Origin: an uncultured Lachnospiraceae bacterium
Lineage (GTDB): Bacteria > Bacillota > Clostridia > Lachnospirales > Lachnospiraceae
DNA length: 64,000 nucleotides
Direction of reading: 5' to 3'
NCBI GenBank assembly: GCA_947564645.1
Contig: CANOCU010000007.1
Location: 1-64,000 of the forward strand
The translations under genes and the position numbers were made by a program. This document shows positions 8,228 to 18,651 of this stretch, in pieces. The first letter of the stretch is position 1. Each line of letters starts with the position of its first letter. Under the pieces are notes generated by a model. It made no database searches. It worked only from the letters and a program-made list of their open reading frames with translations, and was not told where the DNA came from.

Positions 8228-8830
8228 ATGAACGAACCGAAGAATGAACTGGAAAAATGTATGACAGGAGAATACTATGACTGCCACAACGAAATCTTTC
8301 TGGAATATAAGACCCGTGCGAGAGAGCTGTTAAAAGAATATCATGCGCTTGCCTATGAGCAAAAGAAGGAAAAGACCGATATCCTAAAGCGGCTGTTCGG
8401 ACAGATCGGGACCAATGTATCCGTGGGACTGCCGTTTCTCTGCGACTACGGACAGAATATCATCATCGGTAATAATGTGTCCGTCAATATGAACTGTACC
8501 TTTGTAGACTGTAACCGGATCACGATCGGCGATAATGTGCTGATCGCCTCCAATGTGCAGCTCTATACGGCAACGCATCCGGTTGAGTTGACGGATCGGC
8601 TGACGCTCGACTGGGATCCTAAGAGCGGGCAGTATTTCTGTCGTACTTATGCGCTGCCGATCCGGATCGGCAGCGGCTGCTGGCTTGGCGGCGGCGTGAT
8701 CGTACTGCCCGGCGTGACCATCGGGGACGGCTGTGTGATCGGCGCCGGGAGTGTTGTCACGAAAGATATTCCGGCTAATTCCCTGGCCGTCGGTAATCCC
8801 TGCCGTGTGATCCGGCAGATCAATGCGTAA
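8228..8830 (+). CDS. Sugar O-acetyltransferase, LacA/Maa type
   Basis: A 200-aa acetyl-CoA-dependent O-acetyltransferase of the maltose/galactoside acetyltransferase family, expected to acetylate a sugar hydroxyl in the cytoplasm. The N-terminal Mac domain (EKCMTGEYYDCHNEIFLE) is followed by left-handed beta-helix hexapeptide repeats (IIIGNNVSVNMNC, ITIGDNVLIASNV, VTIGDGCVIGAGSVVTKDIP). The catalytic His is in the family motif ATHPVE. The ATG at 8228 is chosen because AAGGAG lies 10 bases upstream; the frame extends further without a comparable site. It is one of only three plus-strand genes and is monocistronic. Confidence 0.9.
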   Translation: MNEPKNELEKCMTGEYYDCHNEIFLEYKTRARELLKEYHALAYEQKKEKTDILKRLFGQIGTNVSVGLPFLCDYGQNIIIGNNVSVNMNCTFVDCNRITIGDNVLIASNVQLYTATHPVELTDRLTLDWDPKSGQYFCRTYALPIRIGSGCWLGGGVIVLPGVTIGDGCVIGAGSVVTKDIPANSLAVGNPCRVIRQINA

Positions 8831-8840
8831 GAACCTGTTA

Positions 8841-8889
8841 GGCCGCAATGCACAGGTGGATACTACCCAGACCTGTGTACATTACGGCC
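8841..8889. terminator. Bidirectional hairpin between convergent genes
   Basis: Arms 8841-8857 (GGCCGCAATGCACAGGT) and 8871-8889 pair with a two-base bulge and one mismatch. It lies between the ends of the acetyltransferase gene and leuD. Neither side has a strong U-tract. Confidence 0.45.
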
Positions 8890-8934
8890 CGTAAGCAGTC
8901 TTTAGCTATCTTGAAATGCGTCTTCAGCGTAACG

Positions 8935-9423
8935 CTACTTCTGATTGATGTAATTCACAAGCCCTTCCGCCGCAATGATCTTCTGCATAAATTCCGGGAA
9001 GGCCTGCCCCTGATAGTTCGTTCCTTTCGTCACATCCGTGATCACACCGGTATCGAAATTCACCTCCACGATATCGCCCGCATCGATTGCCTGCGCCGCT
9101 TCCGGGCATTCGATGATCGGAAGCCCGATATTGATTGCATTACGATAGAAGATCCTGGCGAAAGTCTCGGCGATCACACAGCTGACGCCTGCGGCTTTGA
9201 TGGCGATCGGCGCGTGCTCTCTGGACGAACCACAGCCGAAATTCTTAGTCGCCACGATGATATCCCCTTTGCTGACTTTATGAATGAACTCCTTATCGAT
9301 GTCTTCCATACAGTGTGTCGCCAGTTCCGCCGGATCGGAAGAATTCAGATACCGCGCCGGAATGATGACATCCGTATCCACATTGTCTCCGTATTTAAAA
9401 ACAGTTCCTTTTGCTGCCTGCAT
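8935..9423 (-). CDS. leuD: 3-isopropylmalate dehydratase small subunit
   Basis: The 162-aa swivel-domain subunit of isopropylmalate isomerase, which converts 2- to 3-isopropylmalate in leucine synthesis together with LeuC. It has the family features [16 protein letters not shown] near the N-terminus and [18 protein letters not shown], which shapes the substrate pocket. The length is that of the short archaeal/clostridial LeuD type. It follows leuC by 87 bp with the same orientation. No leuB or leuA lies nearby, so the rest of the pathway must be encoded elsewhere. Confidence 0.95.
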   Translation of the reverse strand: MQAAKGTVFKYGDNVDTDVIIPARYLNSSDPAELATHCMEDIDKEFIHKVSKGDIIVATKNFGCGSSREHAPIAIKAAGVSCVIAETFARIFYRNAINIGLPIIECPEAAQAIDAGDIVEVNFDTGVITDVTKGTNYQGQAFPEFMQKIIAAEGLVNYINQK

Positions 9424-9510
9424 GATCCTACCTCCGTTTTCATAAATGATTCCTGCTCAGCGCAGCGAATGCACTAAAGCTGTTGCCATAGCTTTTTTTC
9501 AGATTTATGC

Positions 9511-10773
9511 TTAAAGTCTGCAGGGACAGGAAATCTTCCCCGCGACTGCGCTTGCCGCCGCCACTGCCGGACTGGCCAGATAAATCTCGGAATCGACATG
9601 CCCCATACGACCGACGAAATTGCGGTTGGTGGTGGAGACGCATCTCTCCCCTTCTGCCAGGATACCCATATAGCCGCCAAGGCAGGGGCCGCAGGTAGGG
9701 GTGCTGACGATCGCTCCCGCCTCGATAAAGGTCTTTAAAAGTCCCTCCTCCATGGCCTGCAGATAGATTGCCTGTGTCGCCGGGATCACGATGCAGCGCA
9801 TTCCTGCCGCCACATGTCTGCCCTGTAAAACTTTGGCGGCGATCCGGAGGTCATCCAGCCTGCCGTTGGTGCAGGAACCGATCACGACCTGATCGATCAC
9901 AATATCTTCCGTGATCTCGTCGATGGTCTTCGTATTCTCCGGAAGATGCGGGAAGGCGATCGTCGGCCGCAGCGTGCTTAAGTCGATCGTATACTCCTCA
10001 TCGTATACCGCATCCTCATCGGCCTCGTAAATCTTATATGCTTTTGTTGAATGCTCCTTCATATAGGCGATGGCCAGTTCATCCACCGGGAAGATACCGT
10101 TCTTGCCGCCCGCCTCGATCGCCATATTGGCGATGGTGAAACGGTCATCCATGGACAGGTTCCGTATCCCCTCGCCCACAAATTCCATGGATTTGTACAG
10201 TGCGCCGTCCACGCCGATCATGCCGATGATATGCAGGATCACATCCTTACCGCTCACCCACTCGGCCGGTTTTCCAACCAGACGGAATCTGATGGCGGAG
10301 GGCACCTTGAACCACGCCTTGCCGGTAGCCATACCGGCCGCCATATCCGTGCTGCCAACGCCGGTGGAGAAAGCACCAAGCGCCCCGTAAGTACAGGTGT
10401 GGGAATCCGCCCCGATGATCACGTCGCCCGCCACCGTCAGCCCTTTTTCCGGTAAGAGCGCGTGCTCAATGCCCATCTGGCCCACTTCAAAATAATTGGT
10501 GATCTCATTGCGCTTCGCAAATTCTCTCACGCACTTACAATGCTCTGCCGACTTGATATCCTTGTTCGGCACGAAATGATCCGGCACCAGTGCGATCTTA
10601 TCCTTGTGGAACACGCCGTCCACATTCATCTTCTCCATCTCCTTGATGGCAACCGGACTGGTGATATCATTTCCCAGCACCAGATCCAGATCAGCTTCGA
10701 TCAGCTGTCCCGCTTCCACGCATTCCAGCCCCGCATGAGCGGCCAGAATTTTCTGTGTCATTGTCATTCCCAT
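9511..10773 (-). CDS. leuC: 3-isopropylmalate dehydratase large subunit
   Basis: A 420-aa aconitase-family catalytic subunit carrying the [4Fe-4S] cluster. The cluster cysteines sit in [12 protein letters not shown] and in [23 protein letters not shown] near the middle is also typical. The length fits the short LeuC class that pairs with a 160-aa LeuD. AAGGAG 9 bases upstream supports the ATG at 10773. It lies behind a terminator-like hairpin that follows the tetR gene, so leuCD may be expressed at a different level from the ilv genes. Confidence 0.95.
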   Translation of the reverse strand: MGMTMTQKILAAHAGLECVEAGQLIEADLDLVLGNDITSPVAIKEMEKMNVDGVFHKDKIALVPDHFVPNKDIKSAEHCKCVREFAKRNEITNYFEVGQMGIEHALLPEKGLTVAGDVIIGADSHTCTYGALGAFSTGVGSTDMAAGMATGKAWFKVPSAIRFRLVGKPAEWVSGKDVILHIIGMIGVDGALYKSMEFVGEGIRNLSMDDRFTIANMAIEAGGKNGIFPVDELAIAYMKEHSTKAYKIYEADEDAVYDEEYTIDLSTLRPTIAFPHLPENTKTIDEITEDIVIDQVVIGSCTNGRLDDLRIAAKVLQGRHVAAGMRCIVIPATQAIYLQAMEEGLLKTFIEAGAIVSTPTCGPCLGGYMGILAEGERCVSTTNRNFVGRMGHVDSEIYLASPAVAAASAVAGKISCPCRL

Positions 10774-10828
10774 AATCCTGCTCTCCTTATTTGCTTTTAC
10801 TTCGCTTCTATGCCTGCCGTTTTCTTCT

Positions 10829-10866
10829 GAAAACAGGGCTTATCCGGAAATCCCAGACAAGCCCTG
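10829..10866 (-). terminator. Intrinsic terminator between tetR and leuC
   Basis: Perfect 8-bp arms CAGGGCTT (10834-10841) and AAGCCCTG (10859-10866), followed on the minus strand by TTTTC. It starts 3 bases past the tetR stop and only 56 bases before leuC, where I see no clear new promoter; it may work as a partial terminator or attenuator. Confidence 0.6.
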
Positions 10867-10869
10867 CCG

Positions 10870-11433
10870 TCAACTCATCTCTGCTATCACATCATCCATG
10901 GAATGAGTCGTAATGTATTCAAAAAGATCCGCCATCTGTTCGGGCGTCAGGCTCATATCCATCTTCATCCACTGGATGACAACAAAAGCCATGCACTGCG
11001 CATAATACTCCGCTACCATACCCACCGTCAGACCTCTCCTGGCAAGCTTCCTCTCCCCTGCCTTCTCATTGATGACGGTAAAAAGAATCTCCATAATGAA
11101 TTTCTTGGCAATGCTTTCACAGGAATTCTGTCCTTCCAGCCGGACCACTCTCTTGTAGAATTGTTTGTCCTGCTGCATATTGCAGAAGATCTGCACCGTA
11201 CTGTCCTTCAGATTCCCCGACTGCATCAGCGGCTTTACCGGGTCTAAGATCTCCGTGCGGATGATCCATTCCAACAATTCATATTTATCCTGAAAATGAT
11301 TGTAAAAGGTAGGCCTGATCACACCCGCGCCGTCTGTGATCTGCTTGATCGTTATCTTGTCGATCGGCATTCTTAGCGCCAGATTCTTAAAGCTCTCCGC
11401 CAGCATTTGATCCACGTTGGTTTTGGACTGCAT
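10870..11433 (-). CDS. TetR-family transcriptional regulator
   Basis: A 187-aa TetR/AcrR regulator. The N-terminal HTH reads ITIKQITDGAGVIRPTFYNHFQDKYELLEWI, shown here as the recognition-helix pattern TFYNHFQDKYEL near residues 45-60. The C-terminal ligand domain has no named match. The ATG at 11433 follows GGAG by 6 bases; a TTG four codons upstream is less likely. It starts 13 bases after ilvC and is followed by a terminator, so it appears to be the last gene of the ilv transcript. Control of the surrounding BCAA genes is possible but not shown. Confidence 0.85.
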   Translation of the reverse strand: MQSKTNVDQMLAESFKNLALRMPIDKITIKQITDGAGVIRPTFYNHFQDKYELLEWIIRTEILDPVKPLMQSGNLKDSTVQIFCNMQQDKQFYKRVVRLEGQNSCESIAKKFIMEILFTVINEKAGERKLARRGLTVGMVAEYYAQCMAFVVIQWMKMDMSLTPEQMADLFEYITTHSMDDVIAEMS

Positions 11434-11446
11434 GTCTGTCTCCAAA

Positions 11447-12487
<1,041 letters not shown>

Positions 12488-12675
12488 TTATCATGCTGCC
12501 GCCCGTGCCCGCCGTATAACAGGCTGCCGGCCTATCGGCACCATAGGATCTATAGTAAGAGGGAATCGCTCTCTCCACCTACCATATTTGTAAAACACAG
12601 ACGTTCTCTTTTCCCGCGGGCCATGAGCAAAGTCCCGTGCCTGCACGAGCCTTTGGCAAAGGCCGCGAGGGTATA

Positions 12676-13176
12676 TTACTCCAGATACGTGACATTTTCG
12701 ATGCCCCGTCCCAGTCCCGTGATACCGGTTCTGGCAAGTTCCAGGATCTCATAGCTTTCCAGCAGGTTGATAAACGCGCCTACCTTATCCTGCGTACCGG
12801 TCAGCTCGATCACCAGGCTCTCCGGCGCCACATCGATGATCTTCGCCCTGAAGATATCGGCGATGGAGATCACGCCCTGCCGCTCCTCGGCACAAGTCTT
12901 GACCTTGATCATGACCAGTTCTCTGTATACGCTGTCACTTGGCTTCAATTCCTTGATATCCCGCACGTCAATCAGCTTCGCCACCTGCTTCTCGATCTGA
13001 TCCAGGATCTCGTCATCCCCCGAGGTTACGATCGTGATGCGGGTAAAACGCGCATCTGCGGTCACACCCGCCGTAATGCTGTCAATATTATAGCCGCGCC
13101 TGGAAAAAAGTCCCGCGATCCGGCTGAGCACACCGGAGGTATTATCCACTAATAATTGAAATACTTTCTTTTGCAT
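12676..13176 (-). CDS. ilvN: Acetolactate synthase small (regulatory) subunit, copy 1
   Basis: A 166-aa regulatory subunit. The N-terminal ACT domain (LLVDNTSGVLSRIAGLFSRR, GYNIDSI) binds the feedback effector, usually valine; the C-terminal half is the ALS_ss_C domain ending in TGITGLGRG. It lies 75 bp downstream of a second small-subunit gene, and both follow ilvB. I use ilvN for this copy because its sequence is closer to the usual IlvH/IlvN pattern; the choice of symbol is conventional. Confidence 0.93.
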   Translation of the reverse strand: MQKKVFQLLVDNTSGVLSRIAGLFSRRGYNIDSITAGVTADARFTRITIVTSGDDEILDQIEKQVAKLIDVRDIKELKPSDSVYRELVMIKVKTCAEERQGVISIADIFRAKIIDVAPESLVIELTGTQDKVGAFINLLESYEILELARTGITGLGRGIENVTYLE

Positions 13177-13251
13177 AGAGGTAACCTTTCCGCATATGAC
13201 ATTCTAACTGCCACACGCTGTCCATTATTTTAACAATTTACCAGACAAAAG

Positions 13252-13737
13252 TCAATCCGTCTCCAGGCATTTCTGCAGAGCCAGTGTCCCGGTACGCGCC
13301 ACCTCCACGATACTGATAGACTGCATCATGCCGATGAACAGCCTGATACGTTCCGGCACGTCGCAGATCTGGATGATCATCGTCTTTTTGGACATATCCA
13401 CAATCTGCGCCTTCATGATCTCACAGGTCTCCATGATATCCCGGCGGTTGCCTTTATTATATTTCACCTTCATTAACATCAGCTCCCTGCTGATGCTGGC
13501 CGTCTCGTCAAAGGTCTTCACCTTGAAGACATCCAGCTTCTTGTTCAGCTGCTTCTCGATCTGCTCTAACGTGCGTTCGTCCCCGCTGCTGACGATCGTC
13601 ATGCAGGAAGTGGTGGGATCGTCCGTCTCCCCAACCGCCAGACTGTCAATATTGAAAGATCTTCTGGAAAAAAGCCCGGAAACCTTACAGAGCACACCGG
13701 ATCTGTTTTCCACCAAAACCGAATATATTTTCTTCAT
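13252..13737 (-). CDS. Acetolactate synthase small subunit, copy 2 (divergent paralogue)
   Basis: A 161-aa second small subunit directly after ilvB (16 bp gap). It has the same ACT plus C-terminal layout (VLVENRSGVLCKVSGLFSRR, SFNIDSLAVGETDD), but differs widely from copy 1, including a C-terminus ending LALQKCLETD in place of GLGRG. The position next to ilvB suggests it is the cognate partner. Two different regulatory subunits on one catalytic subunit could give two inhibition profiles; that is inference. Confidence 0.9.
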   Translation of the reverse strand: MKKIYSVLVENRSGVLCKVSGLFSRRSFNIDSLAVGETDDPTTSCMTIVSSGDERTLEQIEKQLNKKLDVFKVKTFDETASISRELMLMKVKYNKGNRRDIMETCEIMKAQIVDMSKKTMIIQICDVPERIRLFIGMMQSISIVEVARTGTLALQKCLETD

Positions 13738-13753
13738 CTCAATCCCCCATTTT

Positions 13754-15370
13754 CTATTTTACCAGATCCATTGGATCGATGATGCACTCCAGAAGCACCG
13801 CCTCGTCATGCGAAAGGAACGCTTCGATCGTCTCCTGCGCGTGTTCCATTGTGTGAAGCCGCATGAACTTCATGTCATAGGCCGAGGACAATTTCTCCAG
13901 ATCAGGACTTCCCGACAGATCCACCACAGAGTAATTGTCTTTATAGGTGTAATGCTGGAACTCTCTCACCATACCAAGGAAGTTGTTCTTGAGTACGATG
14001 ATCTTCACCGGCACATGAAACTGACGCATGGTTGCCAGCTCCATCATGGACATCTGGAAGGAACCGTCACCGCATACCGCCACCACCTGTCTGTCCGGCG
14101 CCGCCAGCTTGGCCCCCATGGCCGCCGGAATGGAATACCCCATAGTACCCATGCCGCCCGTTGTCAGAAATCTTCCGTTCTTCACGACATGATAGTTGCA
14201 GGACCAGATCTGGTTCTGTCCCACATCCGCCACATAGACCGCATCTTCCTCCATGGCCTCCGACAGCATCCGGATAAATTCCGCCGGATCCACATAAGCC
14301 GGATTCGGTCTGCGCACCCGCGCCATGCTGTCACGGTATTCGTCAAGCGTTCCGATCCATTCCTCATGCTCGCAGGTGAACTCTTCTTTGTTAAAGTCTT
14401 CGAAAATATGCCTTGCATCGCCAACCAGCGGAATGGTGGGTCCTACATTCTTACCGATCTCCGCCGGATCCACGTCGATATGTACCAGCACCTTATTCTC
14501 CGTGATCAGATCCGGCTGGCTGATCGCCCGGTCCGCCACTCTGGCGCCCACCATGATGAGCAGATCCGACTCATTCATGGCCCGGTTGGCATAAGGATGT
14601 CCGTTATTCCCCACCATCCCGTAATACAAGGGGTGTCTGGTGGGCATGGCGCTGATCCCCATCATCGTGGAGACGACCGGTACCCGGTGCTTTTCCACAA
14701 AGGACCTAAACTCCTCTACCGCCTCACTTAGGAGCACGCCGCCGCCCACGCAGATGATCGGACGCTTCGCTTTAGACAGTTCCTTAACGACCTTCTGGAT
14801 CTGCACCGTATGTCCCTTGATCGTCGGTTTGTAGGTGCGCAGGCTGACTCCCTCCGGATACTTGAACTTGCCCACGACCGCATTCTGGATGTCGATGGGC
14901 ACATCGATCAGCACCGGTCCCTTTCTGCCGGAATTGGCGATATAGAACGCTTCCTTGAAGATCCGCGGGATCTCAGCTGCGTCCTTTACCAGGTAGCTGT
15001 ATTTGACAAAAGACTCCACCGCACCGGTGATATCCGCTTCCTGGAACACATCGGAGCCGATCAGTTCGCTGTCCACCTGACCTGTAATACACACAAGCGG
15101 TATACTGTCCGCAAATGCCGTCGCGATACCGGTGATCACATTCGTGGCGCCGGGACCGGATGTGACGGCACAGACACCGACCTCTCCCGTCACCCGGGCA
15201 AAACCGCTGGCCGCATGGGCGGCATTCTGTTCCGTACGGATCAGTATCGTCTCAACCGGAGAACTTAAGATACTGTTGTAAAAAGGGCATATCGCCACCC
15301 CCGGATAACCGAATACATACTTTACGCCTTCCTCTTCCAGACATTTTACGATCGCGTCTGCACCTAACAT
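13754..15370 (-). CDS. ilvB: Acetolactate synthase large (catalytic) subunit
   Basis: A 538-aa ThDP-dependent enzyme that condenses two pyruvates, or pyruvate with 2-oxobutyrate, at the entry to BCAA synthesis. The catalytic Glu lies in TEQNAAHAASGFARVTG, followed by GPGATNVITGIATA. The ThDP/Mg motif is GDGSFQMSMMELAT ending at VLKNNFLGMV. At 538 aa it is slightly shorter than enterobacterial forms. The ATG at 15370 follows GGGAG; the frame runs 18 codons further upstream without an SD. It is 64 bp downstream of metH. Confidence 0.92.
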   Translation of the reverse strand: MLGADAIVKCLEEEGVKYVFGYPGVAICPFYNSILSSPVETILIRTEQNAAHAASGFARVTGEVGVCAVTSGPGATNVITGIATAFADSIPLVCITGQVDSELIGSDVFQEADITGAVESFVKYSYLVKDAAEIPRIFKEAFYIANSGRKGPVLIDVPIDIQNAVVGKFKYPEGVSLRTYKPTIKGHTVQIQKVVKELSKAKRPIICVGGGVLLSEAVEEFRSFVEKHRVPVVSTMMGISAMPTRHPLYYGMVGNNGHPYANRAMNESDLLIMVGARVADRAISQPDLITENKVLVHIDVDPAEIGKNVGPTIPLVGDARHIFEDFNKEEFTCEHEEWIGTLDEYRDSMARVRRPNPAYVDPAEFIRMLSEAMEEDAVYVADVGQNQIWSCNYHVVKNGRFLTTGGMGTMGYSIPAAMGAKLAAPDRQVVAVCGDGSFQMSMMELATMRQFHVPVKIIVLKNNFLGMVREFQHYTYKDNYSVVDLSGSPDLEKLSSAYDMKFMRLHTMEHAQETIEAFLSHDEAVLLECIIDPMDLVK

Positions 15371-15434
15371 AGTCCACTCTCCCTTTTCCTGTTTATTCTT
15401 AATCCACATCTCGCAAAAATACAATATCCCACGA

Positions 15435-17900
15435 TCACACGGTATCTATCTGCAGGATCCGCTTCGTCAGCTTTACCGCATCCGCAGCGTCCTTAGAATA
15501 GCCGTCCGCCCCGATCTCATCCGCGTATTCCTGGGTGATCACGGCGCCGCCCACAATGATCTTTGCGTCTACCTGCCGCGCTTTCGCGTACTCGATCACC
15601 TGTTTCATCTGCTGCATGGTGGTCGTCATCAGCGCAGACAGGGCGATCACCTGTGCATGATGTTCCTTAGCCGCCTCGATGATCTTCTCTTTCGGCACAT
15701 CTTTGCCAAGATCGATCACTTTGAAGCCGTAATTCTTAAGCATCAGCGCCACTAAGTTCTTGCCGATGTCGTGAATATCACCCTCCACCGTGGCGATCAC
15801 CACGGTCGGCATCTCCTGTCCGGACTTATTGTCCATTAGCAGCGGTTCCAGATACTCTATGGAAGCTTTCATGGCCTCCGCACTGGCGATCAGCTGCGGC
15901 AGAAAATATTTCCCCATGTCAAAAAAATCGCCTACTTCATTGATGGCCGGCAATAAGATCTCATCCAGAAGCGTCTTCGCCTCATGGCCCTCCGAAAGCG
16001 CCCGTTTCGTATCTTCCACGATGGCGCTGCCGTTGCCTTTCAGCACATCGGCATACAGTCTGTCCTTGATGGTACCCTCCTGTGTCTGTCCGGCCGCCGT
16101 CTGTTTCATGCGGATACCGGTGCTCTTTGGCTGCGCAGTTCCCATCGCTTCCCGGCTGGCCTTCGCCGCCTCCATCAGCTGGATGTACCTTAGATCCGCC
16201 CCTTCTTTATGCAGCAGCAGGTCGGATGCAAAGGCACAGCTGACAAGCAGCTCCTGGGACGGATTGGCGATCGCCATGGTCAGCCCCGCCTGGATCGCCA
16301 TGGTCAGGAAGGCGGTGTTGACGAAGCTGCGCTCCGGCAGGCCAAAGGAAATATTGGAAAGCCCGCAGATCGTCGCCAGTCCCCTTTCCTTGCAGTAACG
16401 GATCGTCGCAAGCGTCTCAAGCGCCGCATCCTTGTTGGCGCCCACCGTGGTCACCAGGCCGTCCACCACAATATCCTCTTTGTGCATACCAAGTGCATAA
16501 GCCTGTTCCTGTATCTTCTCTATAATATCGATCTTCTCCTGCAGACTGCCCGGCAGTCCCGCATCCGACAGCGGCAGGAGCACGAACATGGCGCCGTATT
16601 TCCTGGCGATCGGTAACAGCGCCTCTGTTTTTGCCTTCTCATAGGAGATGGAATTGATCAGTGCCCGGCCGGGATACCTGCGAAGCGCCGCTTCTAGCAC
16701 ATCCACATGACTGGAATCTAACGACAGGGGAAGATTCGTGATGCCGCCCACCGTCTCGATGGCCTTTAGCATCATGGTCTTCTCGTCAATGCCGCCCATC
16801 CCCATATTGATATCCAGGATGCCCGCGCCGCAGGCTTCCTGCTCCTGTGCGAAATCGGCCACCATCTCCATGGAGCCGGCCCGCAGCTGTTCCTGTAGTT
16901 TCTTCTTGCCGGTGGGATTGATCCGTTCACCGACGATGATAAAATTGTCGGCAAGACCAAAAGCGATCGTCTGCCGTTCGCTGGTCAGATACCGCTTCCC
17001 TGTTCTTTGCCTGGGTGTCAACGTCATGGATCCCACGGCCTTTCGCAGCGCCCGGATATGATCCGGCGTGGTCCCGCAGCAGCCGCCTACAATGGAGGCG
17101 CCGGCTTCCACAAGCCCCTTCATACTCTCACCGAAGACGAACGGTTCCATATCGTAGACCGTATTGCCGTTCCGGTCAAGAGACGGCAGTCCGGCATTGG
17201 GCTTTGCGATGACCGGCACGGCGGTCACTGCGGCCATCTGGCGGATGATATCCGCCATTTTATCCGGACCTGTGGAGCAGTTAGTCCCCACCGCATCGGC
17301 GCCTAAGCTCTCTAAGACCACTGCCGCCGTTACCGCGTCCGTTCCGTACAATATCCTGCCGTCCGACTCAAAAGTCATCGTGGCCATCACCGGCAGGTCA
17401 CAGACCTCTTTCGCCGCGATCAGGGCAGCCCTGGTCTCCTGCAGACTCATCATCGTCTCCACCACCAGAAGATCCACGCCGGCTTCCACAAGACAGCTGA
17501 TCTGTTCTTTATAGACATCGATCAGTTCCTCGAAATCGAGACTTCCCATCGGCGACAGCTGCGCTCCCGTCATGGTAATGTCTCCCGCCACCAGAGCTCT
17601 GTCCCCGACCGCTTCCTTAGACAGCGCTGTCAGATTCCGATTGATCCGGCGAATCTGCGCTTCCAGTCCGTACTCCGCCAGTTTGATGCGGTTGGCCGTA
17701 AATGTGGGCGCATAGACGATGTTCGTACCTGCGTCCACGAAATCCTGCTGCAGCTTTATCAGAACCTCTCTGTTCTCCAGGATCCACAGCTCCGGACATA
17801 CGCCCGATGGCATTCCTCTCTGCTGCAGATTGGATCCCGTAGCGCCGTCCAGAAAAATGGGGGTTTCTTTGATCAATGCATGAAATTCCTGTTTGTTCAT
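15435..17900 (-). CDS. metH: Cobalamin-dependent methionine synthase, short form
   Basis: An 821-aa MetH that moves a methyl group from methyl-THF to homocysteine through cobalamin. In order: the homocysteine/zinc domain (DGATGSNLQQRG, GTNCSTGP, GGCCGTTPDHIRAL), the pterin-binding domain (VGERINPTGKKKLQ, DINMG), the helical B12 cap, and the Rossmann B12 domain with the DIHDIGKNL ligand His. The C-terminal AdoMet reactivation domain of the 1,200-aa enterobacterial enzyme is absent, as in many Firmicutes, so reactivation must use another protein. The ATG at 17900 follows GGAGG. No S-box riboswitch fits in the 52-bp gap upstream. Confidence 0.93.
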   Translation of the reverse strand: MNKQEFHALIKETPIFLDGATGSNLQQRGMPSGVCPELWILENREVLIKLQQDFVDAGTNIVYAPTFTANRIKLAEYGLEAQIRRINRNLTALSKEAVGDRALVAGDITMTGAQLSPMGSLDFEELIDVYKEQISCLVEAGVDLLVVETMMSLQETRAALIAAKEVCDLPVMATMTFESDGRILYGTDAVTAAVVLESLGADAVGTNCSTGPDKMADIIRQMAAVTAVPVIAKPNAGLPSLDRNGNTVYDMEPFVFGESMKGLVEAGASIVGGCCGTTPDHIRALRKAVGSMTLTPRQRTGKRYLTSERQTIAFGLADNFIIVGERINPTGKKKLQEQLRAGSMEMVADFAQEQEACGAGILDINMGMGGIDEKTMMLKAIETVGGITNLPLSLDSSHVDVLEAALRRYPGRALINSISYEKAKTEALLPIARKYGAMFVLLPLSDAGLPGSLQEKIDIIEKIQEQAYALGMHKEDIVVDGLVTTVGANKDAALETLATIRYCKERGLATICGLSNISFGLPERSFVNTAFLTMAIQAGLTMAIANPSQELLVSCAFASDLLLHKEGADLRYIQLMEAAKASREAMGTAQPKSTGIRMKQTAAGQTQEGTIKDRLYADVLKGNGSAIVEDTKRALSEGHEAKTLLDEILLPAINEVGDFFDMGKYFLPQLIASAEAMKASIEYLEPLLMDNKSGQEMPTVVIATVEGDIHDIGKNLVALMLKNYGFKVIDLGKDVPKEKIIEAAKEHHAQVIALSALMTTTMQQMKQVIEYAKARQVDAKIIVGGAVITQEYADEIGADGYSKDAADAVKLTKRILQIDTV

Positions 17901-17952
17901 CTTTGCACCTCCATATCTTCCCGACACAAATTCCCATGAAAATTATCTCTAT

Positions 17953-18624
17953 TCACTCTTCCGTCTGCGGTTCCTCATAGAAGACGGTGTCGTCCGTGTC
18001 AAAATCGTCCGCCGCGCCTTCCGCATCCGTTTCCGGTTCCGTCGAAACGGGCGTCTCCTCTCCGGACGCCTCTTCCTCGTCATCCTTGTTCAGATAACCG
18101 CCGCCCAGAATACCGCTTTCCTCCGTGTAGGTAATTCCTTCGCCCTCCGGAATCTCCCCGTGCAGAATAGAGATGATATACTGAATGCGGATATTCGCCC
18201 TGTCATAGTATTCCCTGGCGGCCTGTGCCATCGGCTCGTCGAAGACTTCCGCCTCGTAAACGCTGTGATACAGGGATACCGCCTGACGCATATTCTCATC
18301 CGCCTCATCCGCCAGACTGTCCACCGCCGAGAACTCATCCGGCACGGTAAGCTCCGCCATCCAGGTAAATTCCGCCTGCAGCTGATCCAGATAAGAGAGC
18401 AGCTGATTCTTCGCATCCGGAGCGGAGGCGTCGATCGCGTTCATCCCTTCATGACAGGAAGCGATATGCTCGAAGAACGTATTCATATCCGTCTGATACG
18501 CCGTCAGTTCCTCATCCTGCCCGCAGGCTGTAAGCAAAGCGCTACACAGCAGAATCGTACATAAGATCACTATTTTATTACATCGGAAAACGTCCCGAAG
18601 CTTCGAGACTCCATTTCCATTCAT
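17953..18624 (-). CDS. Putative lipoprotein
   Basis: A 223-aa protein with a cytoplasmic N-terminal stretch of about 15 residues, a hydrophobic signal (IVILCTILLCSALLTAC) and a lipobox LLTAC, so it should be lipid-anchored outside the membrane. The mature part is helical with no family I recognise. The last 50 residues are acidic and Thr/Glu rich (DDEEEASGEETP), likely disordered. ATG 18624 is preferred to the GTG just before it; GGAGG lies about 12 bases upstream. It sits between upp and metH in the same direction, with no clear functional link. Confidence 0.7.
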   Translation of the reverse strand: MNGNGVSKLRDVFRCNKIVILCTILLCSALLTACGQDEELTAYQTDMNTFFEHIASCHEGMNAIDASAPDAKNQLLSYLDQLQAEFTWMAELTVPDEFSAVDSLADEADENMRQAVSLYHSVYEAEVFDEPMAQAAREYYDRANIRIQYIISILHGEIPEGEGITYTEESGILGGGYLNKDDEEEASGEETPVSTEPETDAEGAADDFDTDDTVFYEEPQTEE

Positions 18625-18651
18625 CACAGATGTTTCCTCCGGTTATCTATT

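Noticed and set aside
13328..14731. Plus-strand frame of 467 codons
   Set aside because: It is antisense to ilvB and the second ilvN copy, with composition typical of a reverse frame.
17901..17952. SAM riboswitch before metH or metY
   Set aside because: Only 52 and 44 bases separate these genes from their upstream neighbours, too short for an S-box.
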